A DNA stretch of 41,430 nucleotides from NCBI GenBank assembly GCA_937898415.1, contig CALDLA010000029.1, positions 1 to 41,430 on the forward strand. Reading direction: 5' to 3'. The translations under genes were made by a program, and so were the position numbers. Each line of letters begins with the position of its first letter. Position 1 is the first letter of the stretch. The notes beneath the pieces are model-generated. The model searched no databases. It was not told the origin of the DNA and was given only the letters and a program-made list of their open reading frames with translations. The DNA is from an uncultured Prevotellaceae bacterium. GTDB taxonomy: Bacteria; Bacteroidota; Bacteroidia; Bacteroidales; Bacteroidaceae. Shown here piece by piece: positions 6,459 through 15,960 of the stretch.

Positions 6459-9400
6459 AGAACTTACGTACCTTTATATATGTGCTGACGCTGTTGCTGT
6501 CGGCAGTCGGCATTCAGCCCGCTCAGGCACAAACTCCTGCCGTACAAGATGCACTCTACATCTATCGTAATGACGGAGGATTCAACGGTTTCTTCTTCGG
6601 CGACATTGAGCGCTTTGAATACAGTCGCATCGACACACTTGGTGTGGAGCATGAGGACTATGTGGTTCAGGAAATCATCACCGCCGACTCCATCTATCGT
6701 ATCCCGTTGTCGGCCATTGACTCCATCGGTTTTGTCACACCCGAAACCGTCTACAAGAAGGATGTGGCCCACACCACCGAGAGTAAACTTTGGGACTACG
6801 TCACCGCCAGCGACTCTGCTACTATGATTCGTTTGGCGAGCAATACGCCAAAAGAGTTGGTTCCTAAAGTTGGGGACAAGCTGGTGACAACCAAAAGCCG
6901 TGAATTCCTGCCTGGCGGCTTTTACGGTTGCGTGAAAAACATAGAGAACGTGGCTGGTGGCATCGATGTCATGTGTGAAATAGTTCCGTTCACAGATTTG
7001 TTCGACCAATGGGTATGTAAGGCTGCCGTCATGGCCGTCCCCGAAGATGAAACAAGCGGCGCCCGCCGTATGATCAGCGAACAGCCTTATGTAGATGATT
7101 TTATATTGCCAAAAGTAGGTTTTGAACTTGACCTCACCAATCTTAACCGGTTTTCATACAACATTAATGACAATTGGTCGATTAAGGGAAATGGCAGTGC
7201 CAAGGCGATGATTGCCAATGTACTCCATGTACGCCTGTTCCTTGCCGTCAGGTGGGCATTAGGTCTCAATCTGGATTGTCAGACACGCTTAAAGACAACC
7301 TCAACGTTTGATTTCAAAATATCAGGCGAAGTAAGCGGCCAGTTTGACTTCCCGTTTAAAGAAGGATGGATATGGATTACCAATACGCCATTTAAATTTG
7401 ACTGGGAGGTTGGAATGAGTGCTTCTGTGGGAGGCAAGTTAGAATTTGAGCATAGCCGCAAACTTGTAACAAGTGTTTGCCAGACCGTGCAATACAACAA
7501 TAGTTTTTATGATGACGAATACGCCAGCCACAGTGAAACCTTTCATAATTTAGGAGACAAGGTAGAAACGAAACTTACGGGCGAAGCCTCCCTGTCGGCC
7601 GGTCCCTACATGAGCCTCTATCTTTCTCTTCTGAGAAAGAAAGTCGGCAATATCGGATTCCGTTTTGACGCAGGACTGAAAACAGCGGTTAAGGCAGATC
7701 TGTCGCTGACAGACTTTTTGCTTGCTTCTCTTCCCGGTGCATTGCCCGCCTATATGCTGTTGAACCCCACCGCTATGTACGACCTGCTCAACCGCGACGG
7801 GTCGGTAACCTTCGGACCATACTTCAAGTGCGACTTCGAGGCACAGCTATTAAGCATTAAAGAATGGAAATACGCCGAAACGCTCTTCGACGAGGGAAAA
7901 GTCGGGGATCTCATAGGATTAGACATGGGATTGAAGTTTGAAGGTGGCTTGGTACCAGAGTTCAAAAAAACGGCCTTGACATTCGACGAGAACATGATAC
8001 CAACAGCCTCAGTCGATATCCGCCGTCCTGCCATGTTATATCCGCCCGTTGGATTCGCAGCCTACTACGCCAAAAGCGGCAAAAGGATAGGCGAGACTCT
8101 CTGGGAAACAGATGTGTATAAGGAAGACATGCTGAATCACTACGCCATACCATTTCCTAAATTCGGTGGAGGTAAGGAAGTACGTGTCTATCCTGTAGTT
8201 AAGATGCTGCGTATGTTCGAATTGTTAGGCTCTCCCTATGCGCATTATACAATACCAGCCAAATTGGAAGCCACGCCCGAAAAGCTCGAGTTCGATGCCA
8301 AGGGTGGAGAACTATCGCTCACCGTCACCGACAACCTGGACCGCAGTGAAGACCAGTATACCGACAAATACGGAGTCACCATAGGTGAAGACGAAGAGGA
8401 TGCCTGGCTGTCGGTAAAGAAAGAGGAGGACGGCTACAAAGTAACCGCCAAGCCCAACGCTACCACCGAGGATCGTACGGGCACGGTAGATTTCTACGTC
8501 TACAACAAGGACAGGGACATTGACCTGGTGCTCAACATACCAGTCACGCAGAAAGCGCCTGATCTGATGTTCTCCGTCAGTCCCGAAAACTCAGAAGTAC
8601 CTGGATACAGCAAGGAATTCAAGAACGGCGAGTTGACGAAACTGATAACCGTCGTCTACCCCAAAACGGCTACGGACATCAAGATGAGCAGCAGCGCCGA
8701 GTCGTGGCTCACGGTCGACAAAAACTGGGTCAGCAGTACTTCAGACGACATGAACACCACAGGCGTGAAAACGGTTCACATCAAGCCGAACTTCAGTCTT
8801 GAGACTCCGCGCGAAGGCGTCATCACCGTCGAGATGACCAATGCCGACGGATCTGTTGCCACAAGAACGATGACGGTGAAGCAGTCGGCATTCGACCTGA
8901 AGTTGGAAGTTAATCCAACCGACCTGATACTGACGGCAGAGGAAAAGAAGAATGCCGCCTACAGCCACAAAGCCACCGTGAACATCCAGATGGACCCGAC
9001 GGACAGCTATGTGAGGGCAGCCATCAAGAAAGAAGAGGTGAAGGCCAGCGAAGACTGGATAGAAGCCACCGTGAAGGACGACGTGATAGAAGTACGCGCC
9101 AAGGCCAACTCCAAAGAGGAAGAGCGGACGGGCACCCTCACCTACACCGTCGAGATGAAGGACGGCGGCAGCATATCGAAAACCATCAATGTAAGACAGC
9201 TGGAGAAGCAGGCCATCATGGCCTTCACCTTCAGCCCTGAGAAAGTACAGTTCCCAGTGAAAGGCGGCGATAAGCAGGTGTTCGTCGTGGGCAATGATGT
9301 GGATCGCATCCTCACCATCGACTGCAAGGACTCTGAATGGCTCGGCGGCGGCGCATCAGGACTCTCCATAACCTTAGTGGCCAAGGAAAGCGAAGAGGAG

Positions 9401-10243
9401 CAGGAACGGGTAACACCCGTCTTTATCACCGCCAAGATGAAGGATGGCACTACTGAGACGGAGTACTTCTTAGTCTATCAAGACGGTACAAAGACAAACG
9501 CAACAACACCCGACCCGGACGCCATCAAGAAAATCTACTTCTACGCCTACAACAAGGCACATTCCGATCAAGACAATTGGGATAATCTTGATGATGAAGA
9601 GTGGCACTGGAAAGTTTCAAGTGTTGAGATGTACACGCTCTTCACCAAGGACAACTCTACGTTCAAGGGCACTGTCAACGGCGACAACCTGCATGTGGAA
9701 TGCTCCGGCAGTGAAACCGGATACTTTGGTTCTTCGATGAGCGCAACACTGTCGTTCGACATCATCAACTATAACAGCAGTGATGCCAGCAAGTCAAAGA
9801 TTACGAATGTGAAGTATTCCAGCAACCTCAGATACTATGCAGGGGAGGAAGGTTATGTTAATATGAGACAGTCAGTTAACGTGGCCAACATTCCCGTCTG
9901 GAATCTCGAGCCTGTCTACATCGCATCAGCAGGAACCGTGGCCGATGGCGTGGAGTTCTCCAACTTCTCAGATGTTACGCAGGCCGACGACGGCACCATG
10001 AACTGTTACTACGACCACGACCCCGGAAACAAAGCCCTGCTTCGCATCTCGTTCGAAGGCAATGAAGATGACAGCTGGACTGACGTGATCGAGGATGACG
10101 ATGATGACTGGGACGACGATGACGACTGGGGCGATGACGACTGGTCGCGCAGCACGGTCAGACATGCCAAGCAGAAAAGAAGAGTCCACAGTGCTTTGGA
10201 ACGCCGGCTGCTGCAGCAAGTGGGGAAAGTCAAGAAGCAGTAG
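6455..10243 (+). CDS. Giant secreted protein with about four BACON-type repeats and an Asp-rich/basic tail (unit A)
   Basis: This is a 1262-residue protein with a signal peptide (1-26, ending AQA). The N-terminal segment (about 30-105, LYIYRNDGGFNGFF to AIDSIGFVTPE) recurs in the unit C giant at 17757. A beta-rich middle (about 220-590) is unrecognised. Residues about 600-1010 hold about four BACON-like modules, each with a W-L/I-x-V strand and a closing V-x-Q strand. The end has an extreme acidic run (about 1205-1231, almost only D and W/G) followed by a basic tail (RHAKQKRRVHS to VGKVKKQ). There is no T9SS sorting domain, unlike its upstream partner, to which it is coupled by an ATGA overlap. 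The DNA at about 7080-7960 looks more AT-rich than the rest, hinting at mosaic origin. Function is unknown. Confidence 0.75.
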   Translation: MKNLRTFIYVLTLLLSAVGIQPAQAQTPAVQDALYIYRNDGGFNGFFFGDIERFEYSRIDTLGVEHEDYVVQEIITADSIYRIPLSAIDSIGFVTPETVYKKDVAHTTESKLWDYVTASDSATMIRLASNTPKELVPKVGDKLVTTKSREFLPGGFYGCVKNIENVAGGIDVMCEIVPFTDLFDQWVCKAAVMAVPEDETSGARRMISEQPYVDDFILPKVGFELDLTNLNRFSYNINDNWSIKGNGSAKAMIANVLHVRLFLAVRWALGLNLDCQTRLKTTSTFDFKISGEVSGQFDFPFKEGWIWITNTPFKFDWEVGMSASVGGKLEFEHSRKLVTSVCQTVQYNNSFYDDEYASHSETFHNLGDKVETKLTGEASLSAGPYMSLYLSLLRKKVGNIGFRFDAGLKTAVKADLSLTDFLLASLPGALPAYMLLNPTAMYDLLNRDGSVTFGPYFKCDFEAQLLSIKEWKYAETLFDEGKVGDLIGLDMGLKFEGGLVPEFKKTALTFDENMIPTASVDIRRPAMLYPPVGFAAYYAKSGKRIGETLWETDVYKEDMLNHYAIPFPKFGGGKEVRVYPVVKMLRMFELLGSPYAHYTIPAKLEATPEKLEFDAKGGELSLTVTDNLDRSEDQYTDKYGVTIGEDEEDAWLSVKKEEDGYKVTAKPNATTEDRTGTVDFYVYNKDRDIDLVLNIPVTQKAPDLMFSVSPENSEVPGYSKEFKNGELTKLITVVYPKTATDIKMSSSAESWLTVDKNWVSSTSDDMNTTGVKTVHIKPNFSLETPREGVITVEMTNADGSVATRTMTVKQSAFDLKLEVNPTDLILTAEEKKNAAYSHKATVNIQMDPTDSYVRAAIKKEEVKASEDWIEATVKDDVIEVRAKANSKEEERTGTLTYTVEMKDGGSISKTINVRQLEKQAIMAFTFSPEKVQFPVKGGDKQVFVVGNDVDRILTIDCKDSEWLGGGASGLSITLVAKESEEEQERVTPVFITAKMKDGTTETEYFLVYQDGTKTNATTPDPDAIKKIYFYAYNKAHSDQDNWDNLDDEEWHWKVSSVEMYTLFTKDNSTFKGTVNGDNLHVECSGSETGYFGSSMSATLSFDIINYNSSDASKSKITNVKYSSNLRYYAGEEGYVNMRQSVNVANIPVWNLEPVYIASAGTVADGVEFSNFSDVTQADDGTMNCYYDHDPGNKALLRISFEGNEDDSWTDVIEDDDDDWDDDDDWGDDDWSRSTVRHAKQKRRVHSALERRLLQQVGKVKKQ

Positions 10244-10266
10244 TATAACTGTATAGCAAAAAACCG

Positions 10267-10301
10267 AAACGACTAACAATTTCATGATTTGTTAGTCGTT
10301 T
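10267..10301 (+). promoter_or_regulatory. Operator candidate of unit B
   Basis: A perfect 13-bp inverted repeat (10267-10279 and 10289-10301) with 9-base spacer TTTCATGAT is identical to the copies before units A and C. A weak half-site-like TTGTT follows at 10313. The T-rich stretch after it would also suit a terminator for the unit A transcript, so a dual role is possible. Confidence 0.6.
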
Positions 10302-10311
10302 TTCCTGTTTT

Positions 10312-10345
10312 TTTGTTGCGCATTCAATTATTTTCATTACTTTTG
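10312..10345 (+). promoter_or_regulatory. Unit B promoter
   Basis: TTTG (10312-10315), a 22-base gap and TACTTTTG (10338-10345) fit the Bacteroidetes promoter with a slightly long spacer. It lies 33 bases before the ATG at 10379. Confidence 0.6.
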
Positions 10346-10378
10346 CAGAAAATTAAACTCTAATCAAACGATAATCAG

Positions 10379-12178
10379 ATGAAGAAACTATTACTTTTAC
10401 TCGCACTGACCGTAGCCTTGCCCATAGCGGCACTGGCACAGGCTAACGGCGAAGAGCCGGAAAAGGTCAGCATCCTCAAGGACGAGAGCATTCCGCAACA
10501 TCGTGCCGTCACCCGGTCGGCAGGCAGAGAGGGCGTGACGGCCACACTACAGTATGTACGGCTGCCCGACATGAAAAAGCCACGCAACGCTCATCAGACA
10601 TTCGTCGACAAGGGCTATCTGGTGGTAGTGGGGGGCGAAACCACGGAGGCCAAGTATACCCGTACCGCAGAAAAAATCGACTACACGAGTAGCGACTCGA
10701 AGTGGGAACCCCTGGATCTTCAAAACCCCCATTACGGTGCTTTCGCCGTGAAGAGGCGTGTCATCTATGGAGGCTCGACCACAGCCCAATACGTGATTGG
10801 TGGTGGATTGGCTGATAGCGACGTTTTTGAGCGTACCACGGCTACCGACGTACCCTTTTACTTTTTGGGGAAAATAATCTCCTTCGCCAATGGTCCGAAA
10901 CTTTCCAAACCCCGTGCCTTTGCCCAAGGCATCTACGTGAAGGGCAAAACCTACATCAGCGGCAACTACTGGGACGACGACAGCACGATGGAGGTCCTGG
11001 AGGAGGGAGCCACCGAGTTCAAGCCCGTAGGCCAGACTAGCAGCCGCTATTGTCCCTATATGTTTGCCGACACGCTTGGCCGCGTCATGGCGCTGTCGAC
11101 CCTCAACGCGAATACGGAGAGCTTCGGCTACAGCACCGCCAGTGACGGCTCGACAGTGCTGAAGGGCGATGTCTACAACCCGACAACAGACATGACCACG
11201 ACCCTTTCTATGCCTTACACGCCGGAATGTCACCCTATGGTCTTACCAATCAACGCAAAGTCTGAGGACTACCGCTACACCATTAACGACAGTCGCCGCT
11301 ACGCCATATTGGCAGAACAGACAGGCGGCTACATGCTACATGGATTCGACATGGACAGACTGGCGGTGTACACCTATGATGACTTCATCATACCCACCAA
11401 GTATGCAGCCACGGGCGAGGACATTAAGTGGCGCGGCTCGGTGATTGCCGACACGAACCGACAGCAGATCTACCTCATCGGAGTGAGCGGCCCGGAAGGC
11501 AACCAGACCGCACACATCATCAGCTATAACTACGCGAACGGCGACTGGACCTTGGCCTCGGCCGGTGGCTTCAAGGAAAACATATTGTATACCGCGTGGA
11601 CGAAGCTCGGCGACGGACGTATAGCCTGCACCGGTGGCGCATTCAATATTGCCACCCCCTTTGCCAGTGCCTACATCTTCAACCCGCCGTTGGCCGGCAC
11701 GACCGAAGTGGTGGAGCCTGAGGACAGCGGCGAAGGAGGCGAGGGCGGCGAAAGCGGCGAGGGCCTCTGCGTCGTGGTGGAGTGTACCAACGGCGAGAAG
11801 GCGAGATACCTGTTGGAGGAAGAACCGCGCTTCTACATGAAGGGCGAGACAGTGACGGTGGCAACGACGAAGGTGACCATTGACTACCAGACGGACGCCA
11901 TCGCCCGCGTCTATCTGGAGAACAACGCCACTGTGGACATCGACGACAGCAAGCTGCCGACGCTGAAGGAGGGCAGTATGAGCTTCGAGACGGGCCGCAT
12001 CGTCATTACCGGCCTGGAGCCTGGCGAGACGGCCACCGTCTACCAGCTCTCGGGCACGCCCGTCGCCTCGGCAAAGGCCGACCAGGAAGGGCGCATCGCT
12101 ATCAGCATTGACGGCACACCCGGCAAGGTGAGCATCATCAAAACAAAGCATCAATCATTCAAAATCATACGGAAATGA
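10379..12178 (+). CDS. Secreted kelch-like propeller protein with T9SS type A sorting domain (unit B lead gene)
   Basis: This is a 599-residue protein with a signal peptide (1-20, MKKLLLLLALTVALPIAALA). Residues about 55-440 are kelch-like repeats (YLVVVGGET, then YVIGGGL, then TYISGNYWDDD, then IACTGGAF), similar to the regulator sensor at 3775 and to the protein at 16027. A Gly/Glu-rich linker (about 448-462) separates them from the C-terminal part, which ends in a T9SS-like sorting domain (about 535-599; ATVYQLSGTPV to FKIIRK). Ligand and function are not evident. It overlaps the next gene by ATGA and has its own promoter with the shared operator repeat. Confidence 0.8.
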   Translation: MKKLLLLLALTVALPIAALAQANGEEPEKVSILKDESIPQHRAVTRSAGREGVTATLQYVRLPDMKKPRNAHQTFVDKGYLVVVGGETTEAKYTRTAEKIDYTSSDSKWEPLDLQNPHYGAFAVKRRVIYGGSTTAQYVIGGGLADSDVFERTTATDVPFYFLGKIISFANGPKLSKPRAFAQGIYVKGKTYISGNYWDDDSTMEVLEEGATEFKPVGQTSSRYCPYMFADTLGRVMALSTLNANTESFGYSTASDGSTVLKGDVYNPTTDMTTTLSMPYTPECHPMVLPINAKSEDYRYTINDSRRYAILAEQTGGYMLHGFDMDRLAVYTYDDFIIPTKYAATGEDIKWRGSVIADTNRQQIYLIGVSGPEGNQTAHIISYNYANGDWTLASAGGFKENILYTAWTKLGDGRIACTGGAFNIATPFASAYIFNPPLAGTTEVVEPEDSGEGGEGGESGEGLCVVVECTNGEKARYLLEEEPRFYMKGETVTVATTKVTIDYQTDAIARVYLENNATVDIDDSKLPTLKEGSMSFETGRIVITGLEPGETATVYQLSGTPVASAKADQEGRIAISIDGTPGKVSIIKTKHQSFKIIRK

Positions 12179-12882
12179 AGAAACTTATCATTTTATCCCT
12201 GCTTATCGTGGCAGGACAGGTGGCCGCATGGGGCCAGACGGTGAATATACACATGAAGGACGGCAGCGTCATAGAATACGATGCCTCGGGCGTAGACTAC
12301 GTGAACTTCACAGACATAAAGCATGAGGCTGTAGACCTCGGACTAACGAGTGGCACCAAGTGGGCTACATGCAACATCGGTGCCACAAAGCCTGAGGAAA
12401 CTGGCATTTTCATCGCATGGGGCGAAGCAGCAGGAAAGGAGGATTACAGCTGGGCTGCCTACAAATGGTGCAACGGCAGTAAAACAAGCCTGACCAAGTA
12501 CACCAGCATTAGCACCCTGGAACCTGAGGACGACGCGGCTCATGTCCTGTGGGGCGGAACTTGGAGGATGCCAACCGTGGCAGAGGTGACAGAGCTTATC
12601 AGGGAATGCTCGAAATCTGTTGTTACGCAAAACGGTGTGAAAGGTGCCGTCTTTACTGGCCCGAACGGCAATAGCATATTCTTTCCAGCTTCCGGCTGTA
12701 AGAGTTACGAGAATGACTGGGAGGGGGAGCACGGATTGTACTGGCTCAACAGCACCCAAAACAATTACTGGAACAGCGATCCTGCTGCTGATTACTTTGA
12801 AGTCGATTGCAATACTGTCAAGTATGTCACATACCGTGCTCCCCGATGTTGGGGCTTAACCATCCGTCCCGTCACAAATTAG
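12175..12882 (+). CDS. Secreted Fibrobacter-succinogenes-major-paralog-like domain protein (unit B)
   Basis: This is a 235-residue protein with a signal peptide (1-21, MKKLIILSLLIVAGQVAAWGQ). A short N-terminal beta segment (MKDGSVIEYDASGVDYVNF) is typical of Bacteroidales surface proteins. From about residue 45 the pattern VDLGLTSGTKWATCNIGA, then FIAWGE, then WGGTWRMPTVAEVTELI, then PRCWGLTIRPV matches the family known as Fibrobacter succinogenes major paralogous domain (TIGR02145), of unknown function. There is no sorting domain. Coupling to the kelch gene by ATGA implies equal production. Confidence 0.75.
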   Translation: MKKLIILSLLIVAGQVAAWGQTVNIHMKDGSVIEYDASGVDYVNFTDIKHEAVDLGLTSGTKWATCNIGATKPEETGIFIAWGEAAGKEDYSWAAYKWCNGSKTSLTKYTSISTLEPEDDAAHVLWGGTWRMPTVAEVTELIRECSKSVVTQNGVKGAVFTGPNGNSIFFPASGCKSYENDWEGEHGLYWLNSTQNNYWNSDPAADYFEVDCNTVKYVTYRAPRCWGLTIRPVTN

Positions 12883-12904
12883 TGGATCCTTGGCTGGAAT
12901 TGTC

Positions 12905-12912
12905 TACCTTTG
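12905..12912 (+). promoter_or_regulatory. Candidate promoter -7 box before the third unit B gene
   Basis: TACCTTTG lies 37 bases before the ATG at 12950, in the 67-base gap after the stop at 12882. No good TTTG is at the expected distance and there is no copy of the GACTAAC inverted repeat, so this gene may have separate or read-through expression. Confidence 0.45.
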
Positions 12913-12949
12913 GAACATATTAAGTATAACCCATTAAACATTATTCATA

Positions 12950-15841
12950 ATGAAGAAACTATTACTTCTTTTCGCCCTGACCGTAGCTTTGCCCATAGCG
13001 GCACTGGCACAGGGCAACACGTGGCAAGAGGCCACGATTTTGAACAGTGGTACAACCGCCAGCGGCACGATGAGCAGCAAAGACGCTGACGACTGGTACA
13101 AGATTGAACTGCCGAAGGATGGCAACGTCACCTTCGACGTGAGTACTGACGGCGACTTACTGGTGCGCTATGTCCAGTTGTATTATCTATCGGATGAAGG
13201 AAGCATTAAAGAAGGTGAATACGGCTATGTATACAAAGATGACGGCGTACGTAGCTTCACCTGTAATGCACTCCTCTCCAATCCTTATTACGTCCGCGTA
13301 CATAGGGAGAAAGGCGAGGGCAACTACTTCATGAAGTACACGTACACCCCAAACAGATACGGCAATGACACTGAGCCGAACAATGAGTGGAAGACGGCGC
13401 AGAAAATAGAGATGGGGCAAACGGTGCAGGGGCATTTAGGTTTCTGGAAGATGGAAAAGAATTATCTTTATGGTTGGAAAATCCTTGATGGAGATGACTA
13501 TTACAAGATTGAGGTGCCGACGGAAGGCAGTATCACCCTCGACCTGAAATGTGAAGAGACACTCGATGTAAGTCTGCTTGAGGTGAAATTCCCAGAACCT
13601 TCCAATGGAACGCCTTTATTAAGAACGAACATAAACCCTTCGAAGGTTCAAGGTCCGCTCGTTTCCGAAGATGTTCTTCCTGGCACCTATTATGTTTTAG
13701 TACACCGAAACAGCGACACGGGTTCATACGGCGGCTATACCCTGAAATATACTCACAAGCCCTATAACTGCGACCCCGAGCCAAACAATGACTACGAGCA
13801 CGCCATCGAGATAAAGGATGGCGAGACCATCAGGGGGCATTTCGGAAGCATGTTAGGTCAACCCAACACCTCAGGCAATTACAGAGACGGCGAAGACTGG
13901 TATAAGGTGACGGTGACCGACGGCGGCCAGACACTGCTGTCCTTTGTACCCGAAGAAGCAAAGGTGATGCCTAAATATTTGTACAATTTGTATGTAATGG
14001 AGAACGGAGAGCTGAAGAGTATCAAGAACGGGCAACCGGGTGGTCAAAGCGTTATCCTGCAAACGCCAGAGGGGCAGAACGGCACATACTATCTGAAACT
14101 GAATGGTTACTACGACCCCGGCTACTATACCCTGACCCGTGGAACGTTGCGACGCTCTGAAGACTCGAAGCTCCGCATAAATTACATAGGCAGGAATCAA
14201 ATACGTTTAGGCGTACCCACACCGTTCCAGGTGAAGGTGGAGAACCTTGACAGTAAGCCCAGCGAATCGTTCTTCCTGGCTGTTGCTGCTTCTGACGACG
14301 TCAAACTACTCTATGCCGACTGTCCCTGCGACACGGGCGTAGTGCGCCAGACCTGGGCCGACATGGGTAGTGACAAAGCCAACTGCGCTACTTTTATTGT
14401 CCCCTACCTCGACCCCTACGAGAGTTACACTTTCACCATGTGTGCCGAAGCGGCTGTGGACGGAAAGACTTACGACTATGCACGGGCCGCCAGCCCCAGA
14501 CACCGTGCAGTACTTACGGGAACGGCAGTTGTCGTGGGAGTCTATGTAGCAGGCATTGTTGGCAGTATGATTGTCGACAATGTGAAAGGATACCTCATTG
14601 AAAAGGCAAAGCCTAAACTTGCAGACCAAGAGGATCTCGACCGCTATCAGCGTGCTTTAGAAATGACCGACGAAGAGATGCGAGGTAAAAAGGAGAAATA
14701 CAATGTGGTAGTTCACGGTGTCAAAACCGTAGCAAAGGATGCTGGCGAGAAAGTCATGAAGCTTGCTCCGGGTGGTGCCCCAGTAGCCTCGGTAATGGGA
14801 GTTGTGGAGGATGTATACGAAGTGGCTCCTACCATCAGGCGAGGTTTGATGGGGAAATGGGGAAATATGAGCGACGTTGATGATGCGTTAGATTTCATGA
14901 ATGAGGGGACTCCCGGACACGAATTGAAGACTGCCGACGTTAAAGTGGGAGTCACGCAGAAAGTACGCTCATGGGATCCCAACGAGATGGTAGGCCCTGT
15001 CGGCGTGGGCGACGAGAACTACATCGGCGAGACACGCACCATGGACTATCGCATCCTGTTTGAAAACAAGAAGGAGGCTACGGCTCCCGCCTACCGCATC
15101 CGCATCAACGACGTGCTGGACGAGAATGTGTTCGACGTCAATAGCGTCCGCTTCGGCGAGACCAGCCACGAAGGCATGGGCTACGACTGGAAGATGACGC
15201 GCGAGGGCAACCGCCTGTCGTGGGACATCGAGGGTATCGAACTGCCGCCCAACGTGAACGCTCCCGAGGGCGAGGGCTACGTCAGCTTCTCTGTCGACCT
15301 GAAGCCGGGCCTGAAGAGCGGCACTCAGCTGAAGAACAAGGCTGCCATCATCTTCGACTACAACGAGACCATCGAGACCAACGAGTACGTGAACACGCTC
15401 GACCTCGTTGCTCCTGAAGCAACCATACTGAGCCACAGCGTAGGTGCTGCCGACACCGTCACCGTACGCTGCACCGGCAGCGATGCCGGGTCAGGCATTA
15501 GCCACTACGTATTCTACGGTTCTGTTGACGGTGGCGAATACGGGTACATAGGCGAGAGCTTCGAGCCGGAGTTCAGCTTCAAACAAGACCCGAAGACCGT
15601 GGTTGACCTGAAGGTGTATGCCGTTGACAACGTCAGCAACATGCAGGCTGCCAGTACACAAGCCTACACCGTGGGCATCGAGGGCATCACCTACGCCCCC
15701 GCCGCCACCAACGGCTGGGCCATCTTCCGTCTGAACGGTACCACAGTGGCCACCGGTCAGGGCGTACCCAACGTGCAGCTGCCCGCCGGCATCTACATCG
15801 TCCGCGAGGGTGGCAATGCCCGCAAGATTGTGGTGGAATAA
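12950..15841 (+). CDS. Large secreted multidomain protein: three PPC-like domains, helical insert, DUF11/CARDB-like modules, T9SS sorting domain
   Basis: This is a 963-residue protein whose signal peptide (1-20) is nearly identical, in DNA as well as protein, to that of the gene at 10379. Three PPC-like domains (about 22-130, 145-265, 275-395) each hold an EPNNxxxxA or comparable entry, a DDWYK/DDYYKI strand and a YYVxVH strand. A CARDB-like region (about 405-520) follows. Residues about 520-655 are unexpectedly helical and hydrophobic (GTAVVVGVYVAGIVGSMIVD, then a charged stretch). After SWDPNEMVGP (about 674) comes a repeat-type beta domain to about 815, an Ig-like domain and a T9SS sorting domain (about 915-963, NGWAIFRLNG to ARKIVVE). 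Function is unknown; a surface role is likely. Confidence 0.72.
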   Translation: MKKLLLLFALTVALPIAALAQGNTWQEATILNSGTTASGTMSSKDADDWYKIELPKDGNVTFDVSTDGDLLVRYVQLYYLSDEGSIKEGEYGYVYKDDGVRSFTCNALLSNPYYVRVHREKGEGNYFMKYTYTPNRYGNDTEPNNEWKTAQKIEMGQTVQGHLGFWKMEKNYLYGWKILDGDDYYKIEVPTEGSITLDLKCEETLDVSLLEVKFPEPSNGTPLLRTNINPSKVQGPLVSEDVLPGTYYVLVHRNSDTGSYGGYTLKYTHKPYNCDPEPNNDYEHAIEIKDGETIRGHFGSMLGQPNTSGNYRDGEDWYKVTVTDGGQTLLSFVPEEAKVMPKYLYNLYVMENGELKSIKNGQPGGQSVILQTPEGQNGTYYLKLNGYYDPGYYTLTRGTLRRSEDSKLRINYIGRNQIRLGVPTPFQVKVENLDSKPSESFFLAVAASDDVKLLYADCPCDTGVVRQTWADMGSDKANCATFIVPYLDPYESYTFTMCAEAAVDGKTYDYARAASPRHRAVLTGTAVVVGVYVAGIVGSMIVDNVKGYLIEKAKPKLADQEDLDRYQRALEMTDEEMRGKKEKYNVVVHGVKTVAKDAGEKVMKLAPGGAPVASVMGVVEDVYEVAPTIRRGLMGKWGNMSDVDDALDFMNEGTPGHELKTADVKVGVTQKVRSWDPNEMVGPVGVGDENYIGETRTMDYRILFENKKEATAPAYRIRINDVLDENVFDVNSVRFGETSHEGMGYDWKMTREGNRLSWDIEGIELPPNVNAPEGEGYVSFSVDLKPGLKSGTQLKNKAAIIFDYNETIETNEYVNTLDLVAPEATILSHSVGAADTVTVRCTGSDAGSGISHYVFYGSVDGGEYGYIGESFEPEFSFKQDPKTVVDLKVYAVDNVSNMQAASTQAYTVGIEGITYAPAATNGWAIFRLNGTTVATGQGVPNVQLPAGIYIVREGGNARKIVVE

Positions 15842-15864
15842 TCGTCGAAAACAGTAATTCTGGT

Positions 15865-15901
15865 AAAAGCGGGCGAATCGTTTGGCGGTTCTCCCGCTTT
15901 T
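15865..15901 (+). terminator. Terminator after unit B
   Basis: AAAAGCGGG and CCCGCTTTT arms close a hairpin with an inner stem interrupted by one mismatch; the closing T run is short. Stem and loop are nearly identical to the terminator after unit C at 21901. Because a terminator is already here, the inverted repeat at 15916 need not be one. Confidence 0.7.
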
Positions 15902-15915
15902 GCATCAAAAAACCG

Positions 15916-15950
15916 AAACGACTAACAATTTCATGATTTGTTAGTCGTTT
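15916..15950 (+). promoter_or_regulatory. Operator candidate of unit C
   Basis: A perfect 13-bp inverted repeat (15916-15928 and 15938-15950) with the same 9-base spacer as units A and B. It lies 15 bases after the unit B terminator hairpin, which favours a regulatory role over termination. Confidence 0.62.
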
Positions 15951-15960
15951 TTCCTGTTTT

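Larger units (their letters stand above)
10261..10400 (+). repeat. Duplicated promoter/operator/signal-peptide block, copy 1
   Basis: From the inverted repeat through the -7 box, leader and the first codons of the unit B lead gene, this block is almost identical to 15911-16049. The differences seen are a one-base indel in an A run, a few bases just before ATCAG, and changes after codon 6. Such identity in non-coding DNA points to a recent duplication or gene conversion. Confidence 0.8.

Noticed and set aside
5474..15950. The 35-bp inverted repeats as simple terminators
   Set aside because: Copies B and C are followed by T-rich DNA, so termination cannot be excluded. However, copy A lacks a T run, copy C follows an existing terminator, and all three sit at the same distance from a promoter, so a regulatory reading was preferred.
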